Below the pieces are notes generated by a model. That model saw only the letters and a list, made by a program, of their open reading frames with translations. It was not told the origin of the DNA and ran no database searches. Both the position numbers and the translations under genes were made by a program. Positions 34,402-42,989 of a DNA stretch of 43,336 bases are shown piece by piece; the stretch's first letter is position 1, and the number at the start of each line of letters is the position of its first letter. The DNA is from Desulfobulbaceae bacterium (GTDB lineage: Bacteria; Desulfobacterota; Desulfobulbia; Desulfobulbales; Desulfocapsaceae): NCBI GenBank assembly GCA_019163335.1, contig JAFLKM010000041.1, positions 2,273-45,608 of the forward strand. Reading direction: 5' to 3'.

Positions 34402-35775
34402 ATGTCCTCCCTCTCCCCTGCAGCCACCGCCATTGCCAATCTCAACCCGATTAAGGTCTGGGGAAAAGTCACCCGCATTGTCGGGCTGGTGGTCGAGGGA
34501 TCCTGTCCTTCCTCTTCCATTGGCTCTCTCTGTCAACTGACTCCGCTGGACCGGAACAAGGAGCCAATTATGGCGGAGATCGTCGGCTTCAAGGATTCGC
34601 GTGCCCTGCTCATGCCCCTGGGTGAACTGCGTGGCCTGGGACCTGGCAGCCAGATAAGGATCATCAAGGACAGCGCCACCATCCAGGTTGGCGACACGCT
34701 TCTGGGGCGGGTCATTGACGCCATGGAAAACCCCCTGGACGGACTCCCAGCCCCTTTGCTCACTCAGGAAAAGGCCATCTACGCCCTGCCGCCGGGGCCC
34801 ATGCAGCGAGCAAACATATCCGAATCCCTGGATCTGGGGATTCGCTCAATCAACGGCCTGACTACCTGCGGTATGGGTCAGCGCATGGGGATTATGGCGG
34901 GCTCCGGCGTAGGCAAAAGTGTGCTTCTGGGCATGATGGCCCGGTATGCCAGAGCCGATATCAATGTCATTGCATTGATTGGCGAACGCGGACGGGAAGT
35001 GCGGGAATTTATCGAACGTGATCTTGGCAAGGATGGCCTGGCTCGCTCAGTGATTGTGGTAGTCACCTCGGATCAATCCCCTTTACTGCGAATGCGGGGT
35101 GCCTTTGTGGCCACTGCCATCGCTGAATTCTTTTGTGGTCAGGGAAAAAATGTCCTGCTAATGATGGACTCCGTCACCCGATTTGCCATGGCCATGCGGG
35201 AGATTGGTCTTGCCGTGGGCGAACCCCCTACGACCAAAGGCTACACCCCTTCGGTCTTTGCCACCCTACCGAAACTCCTGGAACGGGCCGGCCGCTTCAG
35301 CGGCAAGGGATCCATCACCGGACTTTACACAGTCCTGGTCGATGGTGATGATATGACCGAACCGGTAGCGGATTCCGTTCGCTCCATCCTTGATGGTCAT
35401 ATTGTCCTTTCCCGAGCCATTGCCGCCAAGAACCATTTCCCGGCCATCGACATTCTCAACTCGACCAGCCGGGTCATGCGTGACATCGTCTCCCCGCGCC
35501 ATCTTGAACTTGCAGGACAGGTCAGATCCATTCTTGCAACGCACAAGGAGGCAGAAGATCTGATTAACATCGGTGCCTACGCCAAAGGCTCGAATCCTAA
35601 AATTGATTATGCCATCACCAGAATAGATTCAATCAACGACTTTTTAAAGCAGGGCATGACTGAAAGCACCCCACTGAAACAAACCATAGAACAACTTGGG
35701 GAACTGCTCAGCGGCAGAAAAGATGATGCCCCACTAAAAAGAGATCGCCGAGGCGAAGACCTCGGCAAGAAATGA
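34402..35775 (+). CDS. fliI: Flagellum-specific export ATPase FliI
   Basis: A 457-residue ATPase that energises export of rod, hook and filament subunits. It has an F1-beta-like fold with Walker A AGSGVGKS (K172), the catalytic region LIGERGREVREFIE, Walker B NVLLMMDSVTRFAMAMREIG, and GEPPTTKGYTPSVFATLPKL, the hallmark of type III ATPases. ILSTSR-type motif NSTSRVMRDI follows. The length is standard. It forms the FliHIJ complex with its neighbours on both sides. Confidence 0.97.
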   Translation: MSSLSPAATAIANLNPIKVWGKVTRIVGLVVEGSCPSSSIGSLCQLTPLDRNKEPIMAEIVGFKDSRALLMPLGELRGLGPGSQIRIIKDSATIQVGDTLLGRVIDAMENPLDGLPAPLLTQEKAIYALPPGPMQRANISESLDLGIRSINGLTTCGMGQRMGIMAGSGVGKSVLLGMMARYARADINVIALIGERGREVREFIERDLGKDGLARSVIVVVTSDQSPLLRMRGAFVATAIAEFFCGQGKNVLLMMDSVTRFAMAMREIGLAVGEPPTTKGYTPSVFATLPKLLERAGRFSGKGSITGLYTVLVDGDDMTEPVADSVRSILDGHIVLSRAIAAKNHFPAIDILNSTSRVMRDIVSPRHLELAGQVRSILATHKEAEDLINIGAYAKGSNPKIDYAITRIDSINDFLKQGMTESTPLKQTIEQLGELLSGRKDDAPLKRDRRGEDLGKK

Positions 35776-35827
35776 GCACATCTTCCACCGCTAGCAGACA
35801 GCCTTTTTTGCACTCCAGCACCCTATC

Positions 35828-36262
35828 ATGAAGCCATTTTCCCTCCTGACGGTCCTCAAGCATCGAAAAATCCTGGAAGACCAGGCTATCCATCGCCTGG
35901 TCCAGGCACAGGAGGCAGAACAAAACGCACAGCGGCAACTCAACGACAATGAAGAATTCCTCACCAATCTCATTGAGACACTGGCACGCGAGCAAATCAA
36001 CGGGATTGAAGTAATGAAGCACGCTCAATTCGAACAACGGATCCTCCTGCTCGAAAAGCAGCGTCTGACCTTACAGACCATCCTGCGCGGCAAGAAAGAG
36101 GAAGTGAGCCGGGCACAGAAGCATCTGGTCTCCCGCAGTAAAGACCGGAAAATAATGGAAACTCTGCAGACAAAACAGAATGAAGCCTGGCAACTCTATC
36201 TGCACCAAAAAGAGACCGCCACCCTTGATGAAATTGCCGTCCTCTTTCATAACAGGGAATAG
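35828..36262 (+). CDS. fliJ: Flagellar export protein FliJ
   Basis: A 144-residue all-helical coiled coil, the normal FliJ length. The start FSLLTVLKHRKILEDQAIHR matches the family, and heptad-like Leu, Gln and Glu patterns run through the whole length. The end resembles other members (MDEIAVLFHNR-like TLDEIAVLFHNRE). FliJ acts as the central stalk of the export ATPase. It follows fliI by 52 bp, and no strong ribosome binding site is visible. Confidence 0.9.
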   Translation: MKPFSLLTVLKHRKILEDQAIHRLVQAQEAEQNAQRQLNDNEEFLTNLIETLAREQINGIEVMKHAQFEQRILLLEKQRLTLQTILRGKKEEVSRAQKHLVSRSKDRKIMETLQTKQNEAWQLYLHQKETATLDEIAVLFHNRE

Positions 36263-36544
36263 CCGGAACTGCTGCAAATGAGGGACGGGATCATTCCTCA
36301 TCGTTTTGTGTTGCTATCTACCGTTGATACTCTTTTTAGTTTCCGGGAAGTTGCACTACGGCCTGTGAAGATTTCCCTGCATCCCGTCCAACTCTCGAAA
36401 TATGCCCTACCAGGAATCTGCACGGAGCTGTTTTCTTTAAGGCTGGTTGTCCTGATTTACTTTTGCTGGTTTTACTGTATGCGACTGATATCCCAGAGCA
36501 TTATGCCTACCCCCGTTCATCAACTTCACCTTTGTGGAAGCATC

Positions 36545-37126
36545 ATGAAACAAAAACTCTCTTTCTTTTTCTTGCTCCTCTTGTCTGTGACGACCATCTT
36601 CACTCCGGCCTCCTTGCTAGCTGCTGAAGAGCCAAAAGAAACGAAAAGATCAGAAAAGTCTGAAGTTCCCCCAACCACTCCGCCTCAGGAAAAAGCATAC
36701 TCTTCCGTGGAGGAGCGCCGACTTTATGACACCCTTGAGCAGGAACGGGCAGGTTTACATGAAAAAATAAAAGTATTGGCAGACAGGGAAAAGGAGCTAA
36801 AGACCCTCGAACAAGAAGTCGATAAGAAGTTTGAGCAAATGGAAAAAAAGATTCAAGATCTCAAAAAACTGCAGCAAAAAACCGAGGAACTACTCGCCCA
36901 GAAAGACGCCGCTGAGCTTAAAAAAATTGAAGAGTTGAGCAAGATATACTCAAAGATGGAACCGGATAAAGCAGCTCTTGCCTTGAGCGTCCTGAAAGAT
37001 CAACAACTGGCAGCAGACATCATTGCCGGTATGAAAACAAAATCGGCAGCCAAGGTCATGGAACAACTGGACAAACTGAAGGCATCGTCCTTGACCACCA
37101 CCCTGTCCACCCTGTCAACGGAGTAA
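36545..37126 (+). CDS. MotE-like protein (coiled coil with MgtE-N-like domain)
   Basis: A 193-residue exported or anchored protein. It has a signal peptide or signal anchor (LSFFFLLLLSVTTIFTPASL), a charged Pro-rich stretch, a long coiled coil (about residues 55-125) and a C-terminal domain (IEELSKIYSKMEPDKAALAL, then AADIIAGMKTKSAAKVMEQL) like the MgtE intracellular N domain. This layout fits MotE, a stator-associated periplasmic chaperone in other bacteria. The frame is open for 89 codons upstream, but the ATG at 36545, with GGAAG before it and the signal peptide after it, is the likely start. It sits between fliJ and fliK, a common position for this family. Confidence 0.82.
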   Translation: MKQKLSFFFLLLLSVTTIFTPASLLAAEEPKETKRSEKSEVPPTTPPQEKAYSSVEERRLYDTLEQERAGLHEKIKVLADREKELKTLEQEVDKKFEQMEKKIQDLKKLQQKTEELLAQKDAAELKKIEELSKIYSKMEPDKAALALSVLKDQQLAADIIAGMKTKSAAKVMEQLDKLKASSLTTTLSTLSTE

Positions 37127-37131
37127 AAATT

Positions 37132-38586
37132 ATGGAAGCATCCCTTCCGGCTATCACCCCTGCACCCGTTCCACCCCCTAAATCGCCGGCCCAAAAATCA
37201 CCGGCAAGTGAAACGGCCTTGCCATTCAGTGATTTTCTGGACGCAGCAACCACCGAAAATGCCCCCCAGGATGCACAGGAATCTGTTGATCCAGAGATAT
37301 CAGCCTCAACTTCCAGTCAACAGGAAGTCATGGCAGCTGAATTGACGGCCCTATCCTTACAGGAAATGCCGGCTCTCCAGGTCAGTCAAATAATAGCTGG
37401 GCAGGAAACTTCTATATCATCTTCCAGTATCGCTGACTCCTTACCCCCTGTTACAGTGGCTACACCAGACATACCTGTTACACCATCTACACCTGTTATC
37501 TCTGCCAGTCCTGAACTAAACGCCGTTCAACAGATGACAACAATGCCGACAGACGACCCGATGACAACAACGCAGACTGCTGTTAAAACTGCTCTTGAAG
37601 CCGGTGAAAAGGTGTCGCCAACCGAGCCTCTCGGTATAAATAGTCCAAAGAATACTTCACTCTTGACTCAGCAAATTGAATCCATCCTCAATGGGGATCC
37701 TCGGAACACCATTGCCGTTCAAACCACTGCCCAACCAGCACCAAATGATTCACTCAATGGCCTCACCTCCCCCTATCTCCAATCCGCTGCAGAGCTTACA
37801 GCCATATCAAAACAGCCGGCAACCAAGACAGATGGGGATGTTGACGGAAAATTGACAACAGATGCAGGAAAATCCCTGCGTGACAATATGGGAGAACGCT
37901 CGCTGGACACTAAAATCGAGGGCATATCAGATCAACGCAGCTCCGGGAAACAACAGCAGGAGACAGGACAACAGGATAACAACGCCAGCCAGCAAAACAC
38001 ATCCTCAATCCCCCTGCCCATTTCCCACAGCAACAGCGATCCAGCGAGTCAATTTGTTGTCACTGGTCTGGGAACACAAACAGCGGTCACTACACCGGGA
38101 CATACCTCCGTTAGTCAACCAACAAGCTTACCGCCTGGCGCACAAGTTCCGGCCGAAGAACTTATCAATCATCTTGTTGAACGTTTCAGCATCAATCCTC
38201 GCCTGCAAACCAGCAAGATCAGCCTGAATCTTAATCCAGCCGAACTGGGAGCTCTCAAGATTGACATCCTGGTTAAAGGTGACTCCATCAAAGCCCATAT
38301 TGCCGCCGGCAACCAGCAGATTCAGGAAACCATAGAAAAAAATATGCCCAAGTTACGAACAATCCTCGAACAGCAGGGGTTCACCGTTGAGGATTTTAAG
38401 GTAACCCTCGAATCATCAAACTCCAGCAGCAATGATTTTTTCCAGCAACAGTTCTCTTCGAGCCAGGACTCAACGCCTCGAACAACACCGGTTTCCAGCC
38501 TGTCATCGTTTGAACTTTCCCTGAATTCTGCCGAGGAGCTTTTAGTCGCTCCATCCATGGACTCAGGCATCAACCTGAGCATATAA
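37132..38586 (+). CDS. fliK: Flagellar hook-length control protein FliK
   Basis: A 484-residue protein with a long disordered Thr/Ser/Pro/Gln-rich region (about 1-330), the molecular-ruler part, and a compact conserved C-terminal domain (about 340-440). The latter contains LNLNPAELGALKIDILVKGD, AHIAAGNQQIQETIEKNMPK and LRTILEQQGF, matching the Flg_hook (FliK C-terminal) family that switches export specificity through FlhB. It follows the motE-like gene by 5 bp and precedes flgD by 11 bp. The variable region gives no strong match by eye, so the call rests on the C terminus and position. Confidence 0.93.
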   Translation: MEASLPAITPAPVPPPKSPAQKSPASETALPFSDFLDAATTENAPQDAQESVDPEISASTSSQQEVMAAELTALSLQEMPALQVSQIIAGQETSISSSSIADSLPPVTVATPDIPVTPSTPVISASPELNAVQQMTTMPTDDPMTTTQTAVKTALEAGEKVSPTEPLGINSPKNTSLLTQQIESILNGDPRNTIAVQTTAQPAPNDSLNGLTSPYLQSAAELTAISKQPATKTDGDVDGKLTTDAGKSLRDNMGERSLDTKIEGISDQRSSGKQQQETGQQDNNASQQNTSSIPLPISHSNSDPASQFVVTGLGTQTAVTTPGHTSVSQPTSLPPGAQVPAEELINHLVERFSINPRLQTSKISLNLNPAELGALKIDILVKGDSIKAHIAAGNQQIQETIEKNMPKLRTILEQQGFTVEDFKVTLESSNSSSNDFFQQQFSSSQDSTPRTTPVSSLSSFELSLNSAEELLVAPSMDSGINLSI

Positions 38587-38597
38587 ACAATACTGCC

Positions 38598-39455
38598 ATG
38601 ACCACTATTGCCACTGACACCTTTACCACCGCCGCAACCGCTACCACTGCCAAGACCGGTACCTCAACCTCGGCGACTAAAACCGCCGACATTATGGGAA
38701 AAGAAGATTTCCTGACCCTGCTGGTGGCCCAACTCCAGAATCAGGATCCACTCAACCCTGATGACCCCACTGAATTTACTGCCCAACTCGCCCAGTTCAG
38801 CTCCCTTGAACAGTTATACAATCTGAATGAGAGCATGGCAGGATTGACCACGGCCCAGGCAAATTCCGAAAAACTGTCCGCCCTGAGCCTTATCGGCAAA
38901 GAAGTTTCCTACAATGGAAGCTCCTTCACCTTTGAAGGAGACCCCGTCGCGGTCGGCTACCAGTTAGACGGTATTGCCTCAGGCGTCACTTTGTCTATTC
39001 AGGATGCCGACGGCAGGACCGTTAAAACCCTGGAGGCTGCCGATACTGAATTGAAGACCGGCAATCATTTTATCACCTGGGATGGAACCGATATGGACGG
39101 AGAGACTGTCGCTGACGGCTCCTACAAAATCGTCCTCTCAGCCACCGCCGCTACTTCCGGGGGCAGCGTTGCCGCCGCTCCCCTCATCAGTTCCGAGGTC
39201 ACCGGCGTGGACCTGAGCAATGGCATGCTGACCACCAAGGCCGGAGAGGTTCTTTTTAACAATCTGATCAGAGTTACAGAGTCCGCGAACAGTCAGGTTT
39301 CAGCACTGATGAATTCCACCAGCACCAGCAAACCAGCAACTACGACGGAGACGGCCACAGGGACAGTGGCCGCTATAACCGCTGACAATACTGCTTCCAA
39401 GGATGATGAGCAGACGGCCCAGGATATTATCACCAATTATATCAAAACACTTTAA
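38598..39455 (+). CDS. flgD: Flagellar hook assembly (capping) protein FlgD
   Basis: A 285-residue hook cap. A Thr/Ala-rich start leads to the conserved MGKEDFLTLLVAQLQNQDPL and EFTAQLAQFSSLEQLYNLN. The C-terminal part has the FlgD Ig/tudor-like layout, with GKEVSYNG, LSIQDADGRTVKTL and HFITWDGTDMDGETVADGSY. A Ser/Thr/Ala-rich tail (about 235-285) extends beyond the typical family end. It is placed directly before flgE, as usual. Confidence 0.95.
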   Translation: MTTIATDTFTTAATATTAKTGTSTSATKTADIMGKEDFLTLLVAQLQNQDPLNPDDPTEFTAQLAQFSSLEQLYNLNESMAGLTTAQANSEKLSALSLIGKEVSYNGSSFTFEGDPVAVGYQLDGIASGVTLSIQDADGRTVKTLEAADTELKTGNHFITWDGTDMDGETVADGSYKIVLSATAATSGGSVAAAPLISSEVTGVDLSNGMLTTKAGEVLFNNLIRVTESANSQVSALMNSTSTSKPATTTETATGTVAAITADNTASKDDEQTAQDIITNYIKTL

Positions 39456-39509
39456 ACCCTGCACCGGCATTACCGTTTCATCACCGGAACATACAAGGAG
39501 GCATCATCC

Positions 39510-40796
39510 ATGGGAATCTCAAGCGCACTCTACAGCGGCGTCAGCGGACTGAACACCAACTCACAGGCCATGAGCGTTATCGGTAACAATCTGGCCAACA
39601 CCAATACCCTCGGTTTTAAAGGATCACGTACCATCTTTTCCGACCTGCTTTCCAGCACCGTCTTTGGTTCCGGCGGTGCATCCCAGGTCGGCCGTGGTGT
39701 CGGCATGTCCAAGGTTGACAGCATCTTCAGCCAGGGCACCTTTGAATCCACCGAAACTGATACCGACCTTGCCATTGAAGGAGACGGCTTCTTCATGCTC
39801 AAGGAGCTCGGTAATAATACCAGCTTCTATTCCCGAGCCGGTGCCTTTCGCTTTGATGAAGACGGCTATCTGGTCAACCCCGAAGGATTACGAGTCCAGG
39901 GCAAATCCTTTGATCCTGCCACAAACGAACTCGTTGCCGGTGACCCAACTGATATTGTGGTGGAAAGTGTTGGCCTAATTCCGGGTAAGGTTACAGACAC
40001 CCTGACCTTGAACAGTAACCTTGATGCCAGTACGATCGCCATTCCAGCAGCTACCGCTTTTGATCCTGCAAATACTACGACATATAACTATGCTGCTTCT
40101 ACCCAGACCTATGACACCCTAGGCAATCCACATATTGTCACCACCTATTTCCGTAAAGATGCTGTCGCTGCTAACACCTGGAACTGGTTCTGGAGCGCGG
40201 AAGATTCTGCTGGAGTAGCCCTTGGAAATGCTGCAGGATCAGCGGCCGCAGGACAAATAGAGTTTACGGCTGATGGCCTGCTTGATACAACCATAGTCGG
40301 AAATGGTAGCGGAGCCATCATTGCTGCTGATCTCGATTGGGATAATGGCTCTACCCTTACTGGAATCACGGTGAACTTTGACACAACCCAGTTTAACAAT
40401 GTTTCCAAGGTTATCTCGCAAGACCAGAATGGTTATTCCTCGGGCAATCTTACCAATGTCACCATTAACAACGAGGGCATCATCATTGCTTCCTATTCTA
40501 ACGGCGAACAGACCCAGATTGCCAACATCACCCTTGCCAAATTCACCAATCCCAATGGCCTTAACCTGGTCGGCAGCAACCTGTTTCTGGCCTCAGATCA
40601 ATCCGGAGTCCCGCGCGTCGGCCTGCCAGGTCCTGAACTAGGAAAAGTCTTTACCAACTCCCTGGAGCAGTCCAACGTCGATATGGGTAAGGAGTTTGTC
40701 AATATGATCACAATACAGCGCGGATTCCAAGCCAATTCAAAGATTATCACCACCGTCGATGAACTGCTGGGAGAGTTGATCAATCTCAAACGTTAA
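39510..40796 (+). CDS. flgE: Flagellar hook protein FlgE
   Basis: A 428-residue hook subunit. The N-terminal axial motif is LYSGVSGLNTNSQAMSVIGN, then NLANTNTLGFKGSR. The central variable domains include FESTETDTDLAIEGDGFFML and YSRAGAFRFDEDGYLVNPEG. The C-terminal axial part has LEQSNVDMGKEFVNMITIQR and FQANSKIITTVDELL. Export is through the flagellar type III apparatus. AAGGAGG sits before the ATG. A terminator follows, so flgE is the last gene of the flgB-to-flgE transcription unit. Confidence 0.97.
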   Translation: MGISSALYSGVSGLNTNSQAMSVIGNNLANTNTLGFKGSRTIFSDLLSSTVFGSGGASQVGRGVGMSKVDSIFSQGTFESTETDTDLAIEGDGFFMLKELGNNTSFYSRAGAFRFDEDGYLVNPEGLRVQGKSFDPATNELVAGDPTDIVVESVGLIPGKVTDTLTLNSNLDASTIAIPAATAFDPANTTTYNYAASTQTYDTLGNPHIVTTYFRKDAVAANTWNWFWSAEDSAGVALGNAAGSAAAGQIEFTADGLLDTTIVGNGSGAIIAADLDWDNGSTLTGITVNFDTTQFNNVSKVISQDQNGYSSGNLTNVTINNEGIIIASYSNGEQTQIANITLAKFTNPNGLNLVGSNLFLASDQSGVPRVGLPGPELGKVFTNSLEQSNVDMGKEFVNMITIQRGFQANSKIITTVDELLGELINLKR

Positions 40797-40823
40797 TTAT
40801 CTGTCAAACTCTTGACTATGAAG

Positions 40824-40860
40824 AACGGTGGGCTGGTTCTAAATCCCGGCCCACCGTTTT
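40824..40860 (+). terminator. Intrinsic terminator after flgE
   Basis: AACGGTGGGC (40824-40833) pairs perfectly over 10 bp with GCCCACCGTT (40849-40858), followed by TT and a short pyrimidine tract. It lies 28 bp after the flgE stop and separates the hook genes from the fliL-fliM unit. Confidence 0.8.
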
Positions 40861-41202
40861 CCTGTTCTCAGGACACTCTCCCCTCCTGCTGTGGTTTTCC
40901 ACCACCCTCTCTTCTGAATTTATCCCGGTTGTTTTCCACGACCACTATTCTGGAATAAAAATTGCATACTTGAGTTTTCAGGAACATCGCCTTAAAATGC
41001 GGATAAATTTCTTCCATTTTTCGTATTTCTTAAATAAATCAATATTATTCAAAAGATCTTCCTGCAGAAGCGACACAACACCGAAAAGATTTTCTGAGAT
41101 CATTGCAAGACAATTGATCCGCGCAACTGACCACAGCAAATTTTGCTAATTGACACGTATTCTTAAATTATTTTTTCCTTCACCTAAAAGGATTCACCTA
41201 TC
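40861..41202. other. Intergenic region before fliL
   Basis: No credible gene lies between the flgE terminator and fliL. The region contains the sigma-54-like site at 40951-40966 and is otherwise AT-rich, leaving about 235 bp between that site and the fliL start. AAAAGGA lies ahead of the fliL ATG. I found no repeat copy here. Confidence 0.5.
40951..40966 (+). promoter_or_regulatory. Candidate sigma-54 promoter for the fliL-fliM unit
   Basis: TGGAATAAAAATTGCA has GG at 40952-40953 and GC at 40964-40965, exactly 12 apart, with a perfect TGG and TTGCA. It lies after the flgE terminator and 236 bp before fliL on the same strand. It shares the AAATTGCAT core with the site before the TPR gene. Confidence 0.5.
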
Positions 41203-41784
41203 ATGGCTGAGAAAGATGACAAAAAACCAGAACCAGTTGCCATAGGTAACCAGGGAGGCAAAAAGAAGAAGCTCATTATCATTGCTGGAGGCGCCCTGCT
41301 GCTCATCATCATCCTCGGGGTTGCAGCCTTTTTTCTTCTCAAAAAAGACCCAGCCAAGGAAGAAAAACACGGAGACGAGCCGGCAGCAGTGCATGCACCT
41401 GACCTCAACCCTTCTGCTACCATTGGCCCCATGGTTGAGATAAAAGAATTTATTGTCAACATTATCAGTGAAGGAGACAGGCACTATGTCAAGGCCTCCA
41501 TGACCATTGAGCTTGTCGGCAGCGCTGGAGCGGCAGGAGCAGCAGGCGGAGGAGGCCACGGTGAGGCGGCAGGCGGAAAGGATCCAGCCACAGAAGAAGT
41601 GACCCAGCGTATGCCCCAGATTCGTGACAGCATCCTCATGCTTATTGGCAACAAAACCTATGATGAGCTCCAGGACATTCAAGGAAAGAAGCAGCTCAAG
41701 GCCGAACTGATCAGCAAGCTCAACTCTATTCTGCACAAAGGGAAGGTGAAAGAAATCTATTTCACCGATTTTATTGTTCAATAA
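41203..41784 (+). CDS. fliL: Flagellar basal body-associated protein FliL
   Basis: A 193-residue inner-membrane protein that supports the stator. A charged cytoplasmic N terminus is followed by one membrane helix (about 24-46), a flexible linker and a periplasmic FliL domain (MVEIKEFIVNIISEGDRHYV, YVKASMTIEL, then MPQIRDSILMLIGNKTYDEL and EIYFTDFIVQ). A Gly/Ala-rich segment (about 107-127) interrupts the domain between two conserved strands, where most FliL proteins have a short acidic loop. It heads the second flagellar transcription unit, after a candidate sigma-54 promoter. Confidence 0.95.
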   Translation: MAEKDDKKPEPVAIGNQGGKKKKLIIIAGGALLLIIILGVAAFFLLKKDPAKEEKHGDEPAAVHAPDLNPSATIGPMVEIKEFIVNIISEGDRHYVKASMTIELVGSAGAAGAAGGGGHGEAAGGKDPATEEVTQRMPQIRDSILMLIGNKTYDELQDIQGKKQLKAELISKLNSILHKGKVKEIYFTDFIVQ

Positions 41785-41990
41785 CGGCAGGAATTAAAGA
41801 TAATTGAATGCAGAGGTCGGCAGGGAAACAAAATCCAATGGCAAGAATATAAGACGAATTGTCAAGGAACCAAATAATAGCTGTTTTTTTACTCTCATCA
41901 GATATTATCAGGACTTTTGGCCTTCAAGCTTTGTCTTCGCGTATCAAGAACCTGTCATTATAATTAAAAAGACTTCATCTGAGAACAGCA

Positions 41991-42989
41991 TTGGAACCCA
42001 TTCTTTCCAGACAAGAAATTGCGGATCTGCTTTCCGCCATTAAAGAGGGGCGAGTCGCCATTGAGGCAGCGCCGTCTGAGCAAACGGCTAAATTCGCCAA
42101 TGCCGCCCCGATCAACCTCTTTCATGCGTCCAATAAAAGTAACTGCCAACTGCGGATTCCCAACTTTGATATCATTCTTGACTCCTTTGCTCAAAACTAT
42201 TCGATCTCTCTGACCAATCAACTGCAAAGAACCTTTACGATCAATCGAATCGCCATTGAGTGTTCCACCTTCCATGACTTCATGAGTTCTCAGAAGAACT
42301 CGGGGGCCATCGGAGTTCTCAATCTTGAGCCCTTAAAACAGGGTGCCCTCTGTATCCTTGACCAGCAGCTTTCTTTTACCTTGATCGAGATCATGCTGGG
42401 GGCATCCAGCGACCTTGAGCCCCTGAAACTCGATCGACACCTGACCACCATTGAACTTAACATCCTCAAATCAATCATGGCCAAGGCCTGTGATGACCTG
42501 AGCAAGACCTTAAAACCCCTGATAAAACTGAATTCCTCTCTTATCAAAGTCGAAAACAACCCCAGAATGGTTTCCATCACCGATGCCGAATCCGAGGTCT
42601 TTGTCGGTTGTTTCAAGGTTCAGATTAGCAATCTCTCAGGTGAGCTAAAGATACTGTTCCCCTTGGCGACCCTGGAACCACTGAAGGAAAAACTGAGAGA
42701 CCTGCTTTCCGTCAAAACCAGCAAATTCAGTGAATGGAGTGACCGAATCATTGATCAGGTTCTCGATATGCCCGCCACAATTATTGCCCAGTCAGGGACC
42801 ATCTCGCTCCCCCTGCACAAAATACTCTCTTTCAAGAAAGATGATATTATTCCACTGGACTACAATCCCAATGCCCCGCTTAGGGTGCTCATTGAAGAGA
42901 GTCCAAAATTCCTGGCAAAACCCGGGATGCACGCGGGGAAGAAAGCAATCAGCCTGACCGGCGTTCTTTCTTCTCCTGCCCGCGAATGA
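41991..42989 (+). CDS. fliM: Flagellar motor switch protein FliM
   Basis: A 332-residue C-ring protein. The N-terminal CheY-P-binding motif is present (ILSRQEIADLLSAI). The middle domain includes SISLTNQLQRTFTINRIAIE, IGVLNLEPLKQGALCILDQ and LIEIMLGASSD, where many FliM proteins have an FGGxG-type turn. The C-terminal SpoA-like domain ends the protein (ATIIAQSGTISLPLHKILSF, then KDDIIPLDYNPNAPLRVLIE). The family start pattern requires initiation at the TTG at 41991, with a weak GAG ahead of it. A 206-bp gap without a credible gene separates it from fliL. It is the expected target of the CheY encoded at 26264-26638. Confidence 0.93.
   Translation: MEPILSRQEIADLLSAIKEGRVAIEAAPSEQTAKFANAAPINLFHASNKSNCQLRIPNFDIILDSFAQNYSISLTNQLQRTFTINRIAIECSTFHDFMSSQKNSGAIGVLNLEPLKQGALCILDQQLSFTLIEIMLGASSDLEPLKLDRHLTTIELNILKSIMAKACDDLSKTLKPLIKLNSSLIKVENNPRMVSITDAESEVFVGCFKVQISNLSGELKILFPLATLEPLKEKLRDLLSVKTSKFSEWSDRIIDQVLDMPATIIAQSGTISLPLHKILSFKKDDIIPLDYNPNAPLRVLIEESPKFLAKPGMHAGKKAISLTGVLSSPARE

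Noticed and set aside
36278-36544. Eighty-nine-residue N-terminal extension of the MotE-like protein
   Set aside because: The frame is open, but a signal peptide and ribosome binding site at 36545 indicate the later start; the extension has no family-like sequence.
41804-42043. Small gene between fliL and fliM
   Set aside because: It overlaps the conserved N terminus of FliM in another frame and has no recognisable feature.
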